64,000 nucleotides of DNA from Halomarina oriensis (GCF_009791395.1 NZ_WSZK01000014.1:1-64000); one strand, 5' to 3'; numbered from the stretch's first letter, positions 8,068 through 16,884 are shown. The notes: generated by a model from the letters alone, not told the origin. Translations and numbers: made by a program.

Positions 8068-8394
8068 TCACTCCGGCGAGGCGTCCTGAACCTCGAAGAC
8101 GACGGCCTGTTCGACGTACTCCTCGTCGCCCTCGGTTCGGAGTTGGACGGTCGCGCCGGGCAGGTCGCCCGACTCGGTGTAGTCCTGTGGGACCGAAATC
8201 GCCACCACGTCGTCGTAGCTTACGACCTTCCGGAGGACCGACCGGCCGTCGTAGTCGACGCGCTCCCAGGAGTCGGTCTCCAGGTCGTCGACGTCGAAGT
8301 AGCTCTCCGAGTCCTGTGGGGGGTCGTCGACGCTGTGGTCCCCGGCCGCCTCTTCGGCGTCGGCCTCCCGGTACTGATGCAAGTAGACCAGCAT
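8068..8394 (-). CDS. Small acidic haloarchaeal protein of unknown function
   Basis: 108 aa, very acidic. N-terminal MLVYLHQYREADAEEAAGDH is followed by an Asp/Glu-rich linker and a beta-strand half (SWERVDYDGRSVLRKVVSY, GATVQLRTEGDEEY). Its stop is only 7 bp from the stop of the convergent SIMPL gene. No catalytic motif is visible. I do not recognise a characterised family. Confidence 0.7.
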   Translation of the reverse strand: MLVYLHQYREADAEEAAGDHSVDDPPQDSESYFDVDDLETDSWERVDYDGRSVLRKVVSYDDVVAISVPQDYTESGDLPGATVQLRTEGDEEYVEQAVVFEVQDASPE

Positions 8395-8451
8395 AGCCCG
8401 ACCACTCGCGCGGGGGTGGTAGCAGTTGACGTGGCAGGGGCAGGCCGGCGC

Positions 8452-9099
8452 TCACTCGCCCACGACGGTCGGCCCGGCGACGAGACTCGTGAACACTCCC
8501 GCGACGTGGCACTCCGCTCGGCGAATCTCCAGACCCGCCTCGCGGACGACGCCCTCCGGGTCCTGGTTCCACCGACAGCCCATGTCCTCGAAGTGCCACG
8601 GCGCGAGACGGTCCTGTCCCCACGCGACCGGGCCGAGACTGGACCGTCCGTGCTCGAACAGGAGGATGCGACCGGCGGGCGCACAGACACGAGCCATCTC
8701 CCGGAGCGCGGCGACGGGGTCGGGGAACGTACACGTCGAGAGCGCGGAGACGACGGTGTCGAACGCGTCGTCGGCGAAGGGGAGGCGCTGGGCGTCGGCG
8801 TGGGCGAGCGTCACCTCCCGGCCGAGCGAGGCGGCCTCGCGGCGCGCCCCCTCCAGCATCGGCGTCGAGAGGTCCACCCCGACGACCGAACAGCCCTCGG
8901 GGAGGTGCTGGAGGTTCGACCCCGTCCCACAGGCCACGTCGAGCACGTGGCCCTGCGCGCGGGCGAACAGGCGCTCGCGGTAGCGCCCGAGCAGTCGCTC
9001 GTTGAGCGCGGCGAACCGCTCGAACGTCTCGGCGGCGTCAGCGTAGATGAACTGGAGTTCGTCCGGCGACTTCGCCGGGCGGTCGGTCTGGTGGCTCAT
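8452..9099 (-). CDS. Class I SAM-dependent methyltransferase (UbiE-like)
   Basis: 215 aa. Motif I VLDVACGTGSNL (about residues 52-63), acidic motif II VVGVDLSTPML, motif post-II HADAQRLPFADDAFD and motif IV VVSALSTCTFPDP are complete. The overall plan matches small-molecule methyltransferases of the UbiE/phosphatidylethanolamine-methyltransferase type found across haloarchaea. The substrate cannot be deduced. The C-terminal third carries GCRWNQDPE and a Cys/His pair (AECHVAGVF). It is monocistronic with the same orientation as the small gene 58 bp downstream. Confidence 0.85.
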   Translation of the reverse strand: MSHQTDRPAKSPDELQFIYADAAETFERFAALNERLLGRYRERLFARAQGHVLDVACGTGSNLQHLPEGCSVVGVDLSTPMLEGARREAASLGREVTLAHADAQRLPFADDAFDTVVSALSTCTFPDPVAALREMARVCAPAGRILLFEHGRSSLGPVAWGQDRLAPWHFEDMGCRWNQDPEGVVREAGLEIRRAECHVAGVFTSLVAGPTVVGE

Positions 9100-9193
9100 G
9101 AGTGTGGGTTAGTGTGGAGGGAGAAAGCGGTTGGCTCGGACGTGGCGTGGGGACGTATCTCGCCGGTACTGTCAGACGTGTGCCGCGAGTGTA

Positions 9194-9307
9194 TCACAGG
9201 CCGAAGAACAACAGGAGTAGAACGTTCATGACAAAGATCACGCCGAGAATCAGTGCGACAGTCCACGCGACGTAGACGAGAACCTCCCTGCTGACAATCA
9301 CGCTCAT
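9194..9307 (-). CDS. 37-residue single-span membrane protein
   Basis: ATG at 9307 gives a 37-residue protein that is mostly one hydrophobic helix (VAWTVALILGVIFVMNVLLLLFFGL) after a short VIVSREVL start. A TATA-like TGTTTATTGC on the minus strand lies 29 nt upstream, as for other leaderless genes here, which supports a real gene and rejects the longer upstream reading. No family recognised; it could be a small subunit or regulator of a membrane complex. Confidence 0.6.
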   Translation of the reverse strand: MSVIVSREVLVYVAWTVALILGVIFVMNVLLLLFFGL

Positions 9308-9330
9308 AAACGGTCCGTTATCAGCTACTC

Positions 9331-9340
9331 GCAATAAACA
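9331..9340 (-). promoter_or_regulatory. TATA-like box of the 37-residue membrane protein
   Basis: TGTTTATTGC on the minus strand, centred 29 nt before the ATG at 9307, the spacing expected for a leaderless transcript. Confidence 0.5.
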
Positions 9341-9414
9341 GTCGTACTGTGATAGCCCCACGCTCTCTGCCCAACAGTTGTTGCTGACCAAACCGGGACG
9401 ACGATATCTCTCGT

Positions 9415-10455
9415 TCACTCACCGGCGACCAGTTCCTCGTACTGTGCGCCGGTCTGTTTCAGCGTCGCCGTCGAGTAGAGACGTTCGTGCTCGAACGGCA
9501 GGTACTCGGCCGCCAGTTCGTCTATCTTCTCGTCGACGGCCCCCTGTTCGCGGCCGTGAATCATGGTGAACAGGTTGTACTCCCAGTCCTGGTCGGGGCG
9601 GCGCGGGCGGTGATAGCAGAGCGTGACGTACGGGAGACTGCCGACCCGTTCGCCGCGGGCGTCGAGTTCGTCGTCGGGGACGTTCCAGACGACCATGCAG
9701 TTGGCGTCGAAGCCGGTGACGACGTGGTTGACGACACAGCCGATGCGTTTGATACAGCCGTTCTCGCGGAGTCGCTCGATGGCGTCGACCACCTCGTCGG
9801 TGGTGGCGTCGACGGCCGCGGCGACGTCGGCGTAGGGCGTGAGGGTGAGCGGGAGGCCGTCCTGCACCTCCAGCAGGAGGCGTCGGTCGAGGTCGGTCAG
9901 GTCCGCCGTCGCGGACTCGGAGATACGGGTCGCCGTCACCTCGGTCTCGGTGAGGGACTCCCGTGCGAACCGGTCGGCGTTGACCACCGGGAACTCCAGG
10001 TCGATGTAGTAGTCGGTGAGCATCGGGAGGTTCAACACGTCGAGACCGGTCCGTTCCTCGATGTCCGCGAGGATGGCGTCGCGGGTCTCGCGGGCGGCGG
10101 CGGTGACGACGAACCACATGTTCCACTCGTGGTCGCGCCGGTAGTTGTGGTTCACCTGCCGGTAGCCGTTGATGACCTCGGCGACCGCCTCGAAGCGGTC
10201 GTCGGGGGCGCTGACGGCCGCGAGCGTCGAACTGCCGATGACGGGCGGGTTGAGCACCGCGCCGAACCGCCGGAACACTCCCGCCTCCCGGAGTCGCTGG
10301 ACCCGTTCGAGCGCCGCTTCCTCGGTGACACCGAGGTCCGCACCGACCGCCCGGAACGGGTGCGGTTCGACCGGGAACCCGCTCTGGTAGCCGTCGACGA
10401 GCGTGGCGTCGACCTCGTCGAGGGCAGCACGCCAGTCACCACGGGGAGCCTTCAT
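9415..10455 (-). CDS. ahbAB: Siroheme decarboxylase, AhbA-AhbB fusion
   Basis: 346 aa. Two tandem Lrp/AsnC-like modules. The first (residues 1-165) has a winged helix and the HNYRRDHEWNMWFVV signature; the second (about 180-346) has a winged helix (DRRLLLEVQDGLPL) and CYHRPRRPDQDWEYNLFTMIHG near its end. These HNYxR and YHRP motifs mark the NirD/L/G/H and AhbA/B family, which decarboxylates siroheme to didecarboxysiroheme in the archaeal heme (and d1 heme) pathway. AhbA and AhbB are separate proteins in many organisms but are joined here. It looks like a regulator by fold, yet the active-site motifs point to the enzyme. No other heme gene is adjacent. Confidence 0.85.
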   Translation of the reverse strand: MKAPRGDWRAALDEVDATLVDGYQSGFPVEPHPFRAVGADLGVTEEAALERVQRLREAGVFRRFGAVLNPPVIGSSTLAAVSAPDDRFEAVAEVINGYRQVNHNYRRDHEWNMWFVVTAAARETRDAILADIEERTGLDVLNLPMLTDYYIDLEFPVVNADRFARESLTETEVTATRISESATADLTDLDRRLLLEVQDGLPLTLTPYADVAAAVDATTDEVVDAIERLRENGCIKRIGCVVNHVVTGFDANCMVVWNVPDDELDARGERVGSLPYVTLCYHRPRRPDQDWEYNLFTMIHGREQGAVDEKIDELAAEYLPFEHERLYSTATLKQTGAQYEELVAGE

Positions 10456-10586
10456 CGTCGTCGCTACGCGTCTGGGGAAAGTGGGGGTTTCGGTCCGAGA
10501 CGGTGGTCGTCGCGTGGTCGCTCCCCGACGGTCGGACCTGTGCTGTCACGAGCTAGCTCTTTCCCGACCGGTCGCGTGGAGTGGGT

Positions 10587-11462
10587 ATGGAGTGGAAGAC
10601 GCTGGACGGTGCCGTCGTCGTGTTGACGGGTGGCACCAGTGGCATCGGTCGCGTCGCCGCCGAGCGGTTCGGCGAGTTGGGCGCGGAGGTGGTGCTGGTC
10701 GGTCGTGACCGGAACCGTGGTGTAGCGACGCTCGAAGCGGTCCGCGAGAAGGGCGGTGACGGTCTCTTCGTCCGGGCGGACCTCGGTCGTCTCGACGCCG
10801 TGCGCGGCGTCGCCGAGGCGGTCGAGGAGCGCTACGACGGGGTGGACGTGCTGGCGCTCAACGCCGCGCTGTCACTGCCCGAACGGGAGGTGACCGAGGT
10901 CCCCGGTGGCCGGGTCGAACGCGTGTTGCTCGTCAACCACCTCGCGCCGTACCTGCTGACCCACGAACTGGTCGGTCACCTGGAGTCGACACCGCCGTCG
11001 CGGGTCGTCGTGACCGCCTCGGGTGTCCACACCCGTGGCGAGTTACGACTGGACGACCCCACGTACACCGAAGAGTACGACGCGCTCGGGGCCTACGCCC
11101 GCTCGAAACTCGCCAACGTGCTGTTCAGCACGGAACTCGCCGAGCGTCTCCCCGCGGGAGTGGACGCGCTGGCCTACCACCCGGGGTTCGTGCCGGGAAC
11201 GAGCCTCTACCGCGAGACCGGCGGCGCGTTCGGTCTCGCCGTCCGAGTCGCCTCACTGCTCGGTGTCGGTCGCTCGGTCGAGCAGGCGGGACTGGACCTC
11301 GTCTACGCCGCCGGTGCTCCCGAGTTGGCGGACGCGTCGGGCGGCTATCTCGTGGGGCGGGACCTCGAAGCGCCCGACTCGCGGGTCGGTAACGACACGC
11401 TCCGGGAGCGACTGTGGGACGAGAGCGCGCGCCTGCTCGACCTCGACCCCGACTGGCTCTGA
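10587..11462 (+). CDS. Short-chain dehydrogenase/reductase
   Basis: 291 aa. Cofactor-binding TGGTSGIG (residues 13-20), NAALS corresponding to the NNAG motif, catalytic Ser in VVVTASGVHT and the YARSK (Y-x3-K) pair are all present. The long C-terminal part with AYHPGFVPGTSLYRET follows the retinol-dehydrogenase/WWOX-like SDR pattern. The N-terminal Rossmann turn has GRDRNRG after the second strand, which favours NADP(H). ATG 10587 is preferred to a GTG two codons earlier. Substrate unknown; monocistronic. Confidence 0.85.
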   Translation: MEWKTLDGAVVVLTGGTSGIGRVAAERFGELGAEVVLVGRDRNRGVATLEAVREKGGDGLFVRADLGRLDAVRGVAEAVEERYDGVDVLALNAALSLPEREVTEVPGGRVERVLLVNHLAPYLLTHELVGHLESTPPSRVVVTASGVHTRGELRLDDPTYTEEYDALGAYARSKLANVLFSTELAERLPAGVDALAYHPGFVPGTSLYRETGGAFGLAVRVASLLGVGRSVEQAGLDLVYAAGAPELADASGGYLVGRDLEAPDSRVGNDTLRERLWDESARLLDLDPDWL

Positions 11463-11535
11463 GCCCACTCGACGGCGCGTGTCACGCTCCCGTCGCCTGG
11501 AAAGACCCTTACCGTGGGCCGACTTACCACGCCGT

Positions 11536-12024
11536 ATGTCCGTTCCAGAGTGGGTCACGCTCGGCGAGGGAGAGGAGGTCGTCTGGTCGGGGACGCCCAG
11601 TCTCCTCGTCGCGGTCCGGTCGCTGCTCGTCGGGGCCCTCCTCGTCGTCGCCGGCATCGTCGTCTACGGCTTCCTGCTCACGCCGGAGTTCGAGTTCCGC
11701 TGGGTCGCGTGGCTGCTGATACCGCTCGGGATGCTCGTCGTGGCCGTCGCGTACGTCCACCATCGGTCGACACGCTACGTCATCACGACCAACGAGGTGT
11801 ACCGCAAGGAGGGCCTGCTCTCCCGGCAGGTGACGAGCCTCCGACTCGACCGCATCCAGAACACCTCCTTCGAGCAGTCGCTGCTGGAACGACTCCTGTC
11901 GTTCGGCGACGTGCGCGTCGACACCGCCGGCACTGGCGGCACCGAAATCACGTTCGAGGCGGTGTCGGACCCACAGGAGGTCAGCGGCCTGCTCACCGAG
12001 CAGTTGGACCGGCCCCCACGGTGA
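11536..12024 (+). CDS. PH-domain (bPH2/DUF304) membrane protein
   Basis: 162 aa. EEVVWSGTPSLL at the start, two membrane helices (about residues 27-48 and 56-77), then the bacterial PH domain with RYVITTNEVYRKEGLLSRQV and RLDRIQNTSFEQSLLERLLSFGDV, the usual signature. Proteins of this type sit in the membrane with the PH domain in the cytoplasm; their role is generally unknown. TATA-like CTTACC lies 26 nt before the start. The gene is single and convergent with the frameshifted acetyltransferase. Confidence 0.88.
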   Translation: MSVPEWVTLGEGEEVVWSGTPSLLVAVRSLLVGALLVVAGIVVYGFLLTPEFEFRWVAWLLIPLGMLVVAVAYVHHRSTRYVITTNEVYRKEGLLSRQVTSLRLDRIQNTSFEQSLLERLLSFGDVRVDTAGTGGTEITFEAVSDPQEVSGLLTEQLDRPPR

Positions 12025-12043
12025 GACGGCCGTTCGCGCTCGC

Positions 12044-12617
12044 TCAGTCGGTCTCGTGTCTCGGCGAGCGGTCGTCGCGCCCGCCGAGCGTCCCCGCCGC
12101 ACCACCGTCGCCGCCGTGTTCGGCACCCAGTCCGCGGCCGTAGACCACCATCGGTTCGCCGCCCTCGGGGTCGAACGGTTGGTAGAGTGCCTCCCACCCG
12201 CGGTCCTCGTAGAACGCTCTGGCGGTGGCGTTGTCGACGCCGGTCGTGAGCACGCTCGTCGCGTGCGTACGGCCCGCGAGGAGGGCGTCGTGGAGTCGCC
12301 CACCGACGCCCCGGCCACGCGCTCGCTCGACGACGCCCAACTCGACGAACTCGAAACAGTCGTCGAACCAGCGAGCGTAGACGGCCGGCGGGACCACGCT
12401 CCGAAGTGCTTCGTGGTAGTACTGGCCCGGACTGCTCGTGTAGCCGTACGCGTAGCCCACGACCCCCCCCGTCCTCGACGGCGGCCACGCCACGGTAGCC
12501 CGGGAACTCGGCGTGCTTGCGGAACGCGACGCGTCCCTCGCGCCCCCAGATGCGACGGTAGCACTCGACGGCACCGTCGAACGCCGGGGTGTCGGGAGCC
12601 AGAGTCACGAGGTCCAT
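12044..12617 (-). pseudogene. GNAT acetyltransferase, frameshifted at a run of eight C/G
   Basis: ATG 12617 encodes LVTLAPDTPAFDG... up to VAAVEDGG, then the frame is lost at the eight-base C run at 12463-12470. The acetyltransferase continues in another frame as VVGYAYGYTSS, with the acetyl-CoA loop ARGRGVGGRLHDALL, the VDNATARAFYEDRGW motif, and a stop at 12044. Removing one base from the run joins both parts into a complete protein of about 190 residues. Codon bias is normal on both sides, so decay is not advanced: a base-count error, a very recent mutation or slippage variation are all possible. Confidence 0.8.
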
Positions 12618-12759
12618 ACTGCGGTGATGCAGGGCGGCGGGTTACCTCTGTCCCCGACGACCGGTCGTGTGCCCCCGGCGAGCGTCACGGCGACCCCCCG
12701 CTCGCCGGGCGGCCACGCGAACGGTAACGCTTTCGACGCCAGCGACCCGAGACGCGACC

Positions 12760-13824
12760 ATGGCGACAGCGACATCCGAGTTCGGCGAGTGGCCGCTGAA
12801 ACGGCTGATGACCGAGGTCGTCGGGACCGGACACAAGTCCGCCGACGACATGACCCGCGAGCAGGCCCGCGAGGCGTTCTCGCGCATCCTCGCCGGCGAA
12901 CCCGACCCCACCACGCTCGGCGCGTTCTGGCTGGCCAATCGCTGGAAGCGCAACACGCCCGCGGAACTCGCGGCGTACGTCGACGTGATGGCCGAGGAGT
13001 CCGTCTCGTTCGCCGCCCCCGACTGTGACCCGGTCGACTGCGGCGCGAACTACGACGGGAAGGGCCGGACCGCGATTCTGGGCGTCGGCGCGGGTCTCGT
13101 CGCCGCCGCCGCGGGCACGCCCGTCGTCGCCCACTCGGGGGACCGCGTCCCGACGCAGAAGCAAGACGCGTACAAGCACGTGCTGGACGAACTGGGCGTC
13201 CGGACCGACCTCTCCCCACGGCAGTCCGCCGACATGACCGACGAGGTGGGCTTTGGCTTCTACTACCAGCCGAACTGCAACGCGGCCGTCGCGACCCTCG
13301 CCGACCGCCGCGACCAGATGGGCGTCCGCACGTTCGTCAACACCATCGAGACGCTGGCGAACCCCGCCGAGGCGGACGTCCACCTCGGCAGTTTCTACCA
13401 CCTCCCCTACGCCAAGCGCATCATCGACACGTTCGAGGCGAGCGAGCGCTACGACGTCGGCCGTGTCGTCATGTTCCAGGGGATGGAGGGGTACGACGAC
13501 ATCCGCCCCGGGTCGACGACCGTCGCGGTCGGCGAAGACGGCGAGATGGACGACTTCACCATCGAGACGCCCGACTACGGGATGGACTTCGAGAGCGAGG
13601 ACCTCGCCGTCGAGGACGTCGCCCGCGATTCGGCGACCGTCACCGAGGCCGTCCTGGCCGGCGAGCGTGACGACCAGTTCGCCGACGCCATCGCGCTCAA
13701 CGGCGCGTTCCGTATCTACGCCCGCGGCGACTGCGAGGCCCTCGACGAGGGGTTGGCGACGGCCCGCGAGGTCATCGACTCCGGCGCGGCCGCCGAGACG
13801 CTCGACGCGCTCCGCGGGTTCTGA
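12760..13824 (+). CDS. TrpD-like phosphoribosyltransferase-fold protein with divergent active site
   Basis: 354 aa. The fold is that of anthranilate phosphoribosyltransferase/TrpD2: N-terminal helical domain (SADDMTREQAREAFSRIL), then the PRPP-binding core. However GTGGD is replaced by CGANYDG, KHGNR by AHSGDR, and the later region reads GFGFYYQPNCNAAV in place of the HPAMK stretch, while TFVNTIETLANPAEAD keeps the N-x-LGPL-x-NP position in altered form. It is therefore unlikely to be the tryptophan enzyme; a related transferase or nucleic-acid-binding protein is more likely. Start ATG has a TATA-like CGCTTTCG 29 nt upstream. No trp genes nearby. Confidence 0.78.
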   Translation: MATATSEFGEWPLKRLMTEVVGTGHKSADDMTREQAREAFSRILAGEPDPTTLGAFWLANRWKRNTPAELAAYVDVMAEESVSFAAPDCDPVDCGANYDGKGRTAILGVGAGLVAAAAGTPVVAHSGDRVPTQKQDAYKHVLDELGVRTDLSPRQSADMTDEVGFGFYYQPNCNAAVATLADRRDQMGVRTFVNTIETLANPAEADVHLGSFYHLPYAKRIIDTFEASERYDVGRVVMFQGMEGYDDIRPGSTTVAVGEDGEMDDFTIETPDYGMDFESEDLAVEDVARDSATVTEAVLAGERDDQFADAIALNGAFRIYARGDCEALDEGLATAREVIDSGAAAETLDALRGF

Positions 13825-13883
13825 GTCGGTCGTCGTGACTCGGGGAGTCGACCGGTCGCCGTCCGTTCCGCTGGGGTGCTCGC

Positions 13884-14861
13884 TCAGTTGGTCCGTTCCG
13901 AACCTCCCTCCTCTCTGACCAGCGCGACGTTGCCGAGGGACTGCCCTGCCGTCACCGTCGCCTCGCGGGTCAGCGCGTAGAGGACGCCGTCGTCACCGAC
14001 CGTCGCCTCCTGCAACACCGCGTAGTTCGCGGGGTCGTAGAGCGTGCCGAGCGGGTCGCCCGCCTCGACGGTCTGTCCCACCGCCCGGTTCGGGTGCGGG
14101 CGGAACAGCCCCGAGTCGGCCGCCTCGACGCTCCCGAGGTGGTTGCGTGCGAGCGTCTGGTCCGTCGCCGTCGGCCGGCCGTCGAGCATCCCCAGCGAGC
14201 GACAGACGTCGAACAGGCCCTCGACCCCCGTCTCGATGGCGGGTTCGACCAGCTGTTTGTTGTGCGCCAGTTCCGGGGTGATGGCGGGGATGCCGGCCTC
14301 GCTCGCGGCGACGCGGAACTTCCCGTCGAAGTCACGCTCGCTCCACTCGGTTCGCTCGTCGTCGTCGGCCGGTTCGCCCAGCAGGAGGCCGGTCCCGAAC
14401 GCCTCGGCGAGGGCACGCGCACCCGCGTCGCCCTCCTTGAAGACGACGTGAGTGAGCATGTCCGGGCCGCCGGTGTGGAGGTCCACGATGGCGTCGGCCT
14501 CGCTCGCGTACGCCCAGAGCGTGGCGGCCATCCGTTCGTGGAGCGTCCCCGACTCGTCGCCCGGCCAGACGCGGTTCATGTTCGCGTTGACCGAGTCGAG
14601 GCGCTCGGGCGTCGTGTACGACACCCGGTCGAACGTCAGCGGGTTGGCGACGGGAACGGCGACCACTCGCCCCCGGAGTGCCCCGGTGTCGACCCGTTCG
14701 TGGAACCGTCTGAGCACCTCCGCTCCGTTCACCTCGCGGCCGTGCTGGGCGGCCTGTACGTACAGCGTCGGGCCGTCGTCGGTGCCGTAGCTGTGGACGG
14801 TCGTCTCGATGCGGACGCCGGAGGGGAGACGCGCCAGCGTGACGCGCTCGCTCTCGTGCAT
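13884..14861 (-). CDS. Succinylglutamate desuccinylase/aspartoacylase-family deacylase
   Basis: 325 aa zinc carboxypeptidase-like fold. Zinc ligands are seen in QHGREVNGAE (H-x2-E) and in AIVDLHTG; an ANPLTFD segment and NMNRVWPG follow the family order, and PAITPELAHNK supplies the later catalytic Glu. The C-terminal domain (about residues 235-325) is a barrel with VEAGDPLGTLYDP. The family removes acyl groups from amino acids or peptides; the exact substrate here is unknown. The gene stands alone, convergent with the TrpD-like gene. Confidence 0.85.
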   Translation of the reverse strand: MHESERVTLARLPSGVRIETTVHSYGTDDGPTLYVQAAQHGREVNGAEVLRRFHERVDTGALRGRVVAVPVANPLTFDRVSYTTPERLDSVNANMNRVWPGDESGTLHERMAATLWAYASEADAIVDLHTGGPDMLTHVVFKEGDAGARALAEAFGTGLLLGEPADDDERTEWSERDFDGKFRVAASEAGIPAITPELAHNKQLVEPAIETGVEGLFDVCRSLGMLDGRPTATDQTLARNHLGSVEAADSGLFRPHPNRAVGQTVEAGDPLGTLYDPANYAVLQEATVGDDGVLYALTREATVTAGQSLGNVALVREEGGSERTN

Positions 14862-14983
14862 GGTCGGAGGGTCGGCCGCGCCGTGCTTGTACCTGCGGGC
14901 GGCGACCGCCCGCGAAACCGGACCGAAACGTGCGAGGCTGCAAGCGGCGAGTACTAATGTCCCGCTGGCGTGTCGTCACGTCC

Positions 14984-15355
14984 ATGGAGCTCACACTACT
15001 CCAAGCAGAAGGTGCCGTCGGGTCGATTATCGGGTTCGTCGTCAGCCTCCTCATCGGTGGCCTGGGCATCTACGTCGGTGCGCGGGTCATCGCGGGCGTC
15101 GACGACTACTCGAAGGCGGTCATCACGGCGCTCATCGGGGCCATCGCCTGGGCGGTCGGGTCGCTGATTCCGCTCGTCGGCTTCCTCGTGGCGCTGGTCG
15201 CCTACCTCGCCGTCGTCAACTGGCAGTATCCGGGAGGTTGGCTGCGAGCGGCGGGTATCTCGTTCGTCGCCTGGCTGGCCTCGCTCCTCGTCCTGTTCGT
15301 CCTCGCCCTGCTGAACGTCGTGGCGTTCGAGGCGCTCGGCGTTCCCGGCGTCTGA
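14984..15355 (+). CDS. Multi-pass membrane protein of unknown function
   Basis: 123 aa with four hydrophobic segments ([77 protein letters not shown]). ATG 14984 is chosen over upstream starts because the earlier residues (RGCKRRVLMSRW) are unlike a membrane-protein N-terminus. Haloarchaea carry many such proteins; no functional residue stands out. Confidence 0.8.
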   Translation: MELTLLQAEGAVGSIIGFVVSLLIGGLGIYVGARVIAGVDDYSKAVITALIGAIAWAVGSLIPLVGFLVALVAYLAVVNWQYPGGWLRAAGISFVAWLASLLVLFVLALLNVVAFEALGVPGV

Positions 15356-15425
15356 GCCGCCACGGACCCGGCGTTCCGTCGGAAGCACCGGCACGCTTTT
15401 CCGCGCCCCCTCCGTCGCGTCGGCC

Positions 15426-15944
15426 ATGGCTGACGACAACCCCCACGCTATCCTGAAGACCAACAAGGGCGACATCGAACTCGAACTCTACGAGGAGCGT
15501 GCGCCCCGAACCGTCGAGAACTTCGTCGGACTGGCGACCGGCGCACAGGAGTGGGAGGACCCACAGAGCGGCGAGACACGCAACGACTCGCTGTACGAGG
15601 GGACCGTCTTCCACCGCGTCATCGAGGGGTTCATGATCCAGGGCGGCGACCCGACGGGCACCGGTCGCGGCGGCCCCGGCTACCAGTTCGACGACGAGTT
15701 CCACGACGACCTGACCCACGACAGCGAGGGCACCCTGTCGATGGCCAACGCCGGCCCGAACACCAACGGGTCGCAGTTCTTCATCACGCTCGACGCGACG
15801 CCCCACCTCGACGGCCGACACTCCGTGTTCGGCGAGGTCGTCGACGGGATGGAGGTCGTCAACGAGATCGGCTCGATGGACACCGACGCCAACGACAAGC
15901 CCGCCGAGGACGTCGTCGTCGAGTCCGTCCAGATTCGCCGGTAA
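15426..15944 (+). CDS. Cyclophilin-type peptidyl-prolyl cis-trans isomerase
   Basis: 172 aa, single cyclophilin domain. It shows [19 protein letters not shown], the active-site [22 protein letters not shown] (catalytic Arg in FHRV), the [14 protein letters not shown] segment and [15 protein letters not shown]. It speeds proline isomerisation during protein folding in the cytoplasm; no signal peptide. Acidic surface residues fit a high-salt cytoplasm. Length is normal for the family. Confidence 0.96.
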   Translation: MADDNPHAILKTNKGDIELELYEERAPRTVENFVGLATGAQEWEDPQSGETRNDSLYEGTVFHRVIEGFMIQGGDPTGTGRGGPGYQFDDEFHDDLTHDSEGTLSMANAGPNTNGSQFFITLDATPHLDGRHSVFGEVVDGMEVVNEIGSMDTDANDKPAEDVVVESVQIRR

Positions 15945-16054
15945 GTCCTCCCGGTCTATCCTCGCGTTCTCCCGGTCCCACGAGTGCAGCGTCCGGTCGC
16001 CGACCGGCCCCCCTCACCGACAGTCCCAACCCGCCCCCGGGCGAACGGTCGGCC

Positions 16055-16441
16055 ATGAGTACCGAGTCGGACGCCGACGACCGGAACGTGCTGGGCGAAC
16101 CGCTCGAACCCTGCAGCGGGGCCCCCGAGACGGGCTACCTCCGCGACGGGCACTGTCGGGCGCTTCGCCGCGACCCGGGTCGCCACGAGGTGTGTGCCGA
16201 ACTCACCGAGGCGTTCCTGACGTTCACCGCCACACGGGGTAACGACCTCACGACGCCCCGTCCGGAGTACGGGTTTCCGGGGCTGGAACCGGGCGACCGC
16301 TGGTGTCTCTGTCTGCCGCGGTGGGTCGAGGCGTACGAGGCCGGCCGCGCACCGCCGGTCGTGCTGGCGGCGACCAACGAGGCGGTGCTGGAGGAACTCG
16401 ACACCGAGACGCTGTGCGCGAACGCGGTCGACGACGAGTGA
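16055..16441 (+). CDS. DUF2237 family protein
   Basis: 128 aa. Highly conserved family blocks are all present: NVLGEPLEPCS near the start, GYLRDGHCRA, HEVCAELTEAFLTF, RGNDLTTPRPEYGFPGL, GDRWCLCLPRW and APPVVLAATNE. Function of DUF2237 is unknown; the conserved cysteines (PCS, GHC, HEVC, WCLC) may bind metal. Orientation matches the cyclophilin gene 110 bp upstream and the ferredoxin gene 52 bp downstream, but each may be transcribed alone. Confidence 0.9.
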   Translation: MSTESDADDRNVLGEPLEPCSGAPETGYLRDGHCRALRRDPGRHEVCAELTEAFLTFTATRGNDLTTPRPEYGFPGLEPGDRWCLCLPRWVEAYEAGRAPPVVLAATNEAVLEELDTETLCANAVDDE

Positions 16442-16493
16442 GCGTCCACCGACAACCGACAGCGACTAACCGGGTTGTGGCGAACGAACGGGC

Positions 16494-16844
16494 ATGAGCG
16501 CCGAGGAGGACGCCGACGCCCCTATCGACCCGAGTACCATCGGCGAGCGTGACGCTCCCCCCGTCGAGGAGAAGCCCTACAAGATCATCTTCGAGGCCAA
16601 CAAGTGCATCGCCGCCGGGAAGTGCGCCGAAGTCTCGGCGAACTGGGAGATGGACCTCTCGACGGGCATCGCGCGGCCGGCGACGTACTTCTTCGACGAA
16701 TCGGAACTGGAACACAACGTCCGCGCCGCCGAGGTCTGCCCAGCGAAGAAGGACCGTGGCGTCATCCACGTCGTCGACCGACGGACGAACGAGGAGGTCG
16801 CCCCCGACCCACACGGTGACGGGACGCTCAGCGTCGACTGGTAA
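16494..16844 (+). CDS. Single-cluster ferredoxin, probably [3Fe-4S]
   Basis: 116 aa. An acidic N-terminal extension (about 28 residues) precedes YKIIFEANKCIAAGKCAEVS and, later, AAEVCPAKKD. Only three cysteines are placed to bind the cluster (C38, C44, C82); the fourth position of a [4Fe-4S] ferredoxin is Ala (AAGKC), which is the usual [3Fe-4S] pattern. Such ferredoxins donate electrons, for example to P450s, in the cytoplasm. The TATA-like GACTAACC sits 27 nt before the ATG. The partner enzyme is not nearby. Confidence 0.85.
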   Translation: MSAEEDADAPIDPSTIGERDAPPVEEKPYKIIFEANKCIAAGKCAEVSANWEMDLSTGIARPATYFFDESELEHNVRAAEVCPAKKDRGVIHVVDRRTNEEVAPDPHGDGTLSVDW

Positions 16845-16852
16845 TCGCAACG

Positions 16853-16861
16853 GCCTTTTCG
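16853..16861 (+). promoter_or_regulatory. Likely TATA box of the tRNA-Leu gene
   Basis: CCTTTTCGC, centred about 28 nt upstream of the first base of the tRNA. It is the only T-rich stretch in the 40-bp gap. Confidence 0.4.
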
Positions 16862-16884
16862 CTCGCTCCCACAGGTCGGGGTAC

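Noticed and set aside
9415-10455. Lrp/AsnC transcription regulator
   Set aside because: The winged helices fit, but both halves carry HNYxR/YHRP-type siroheme decarboxylase signatures in place of a ligand-binding RAM domain.
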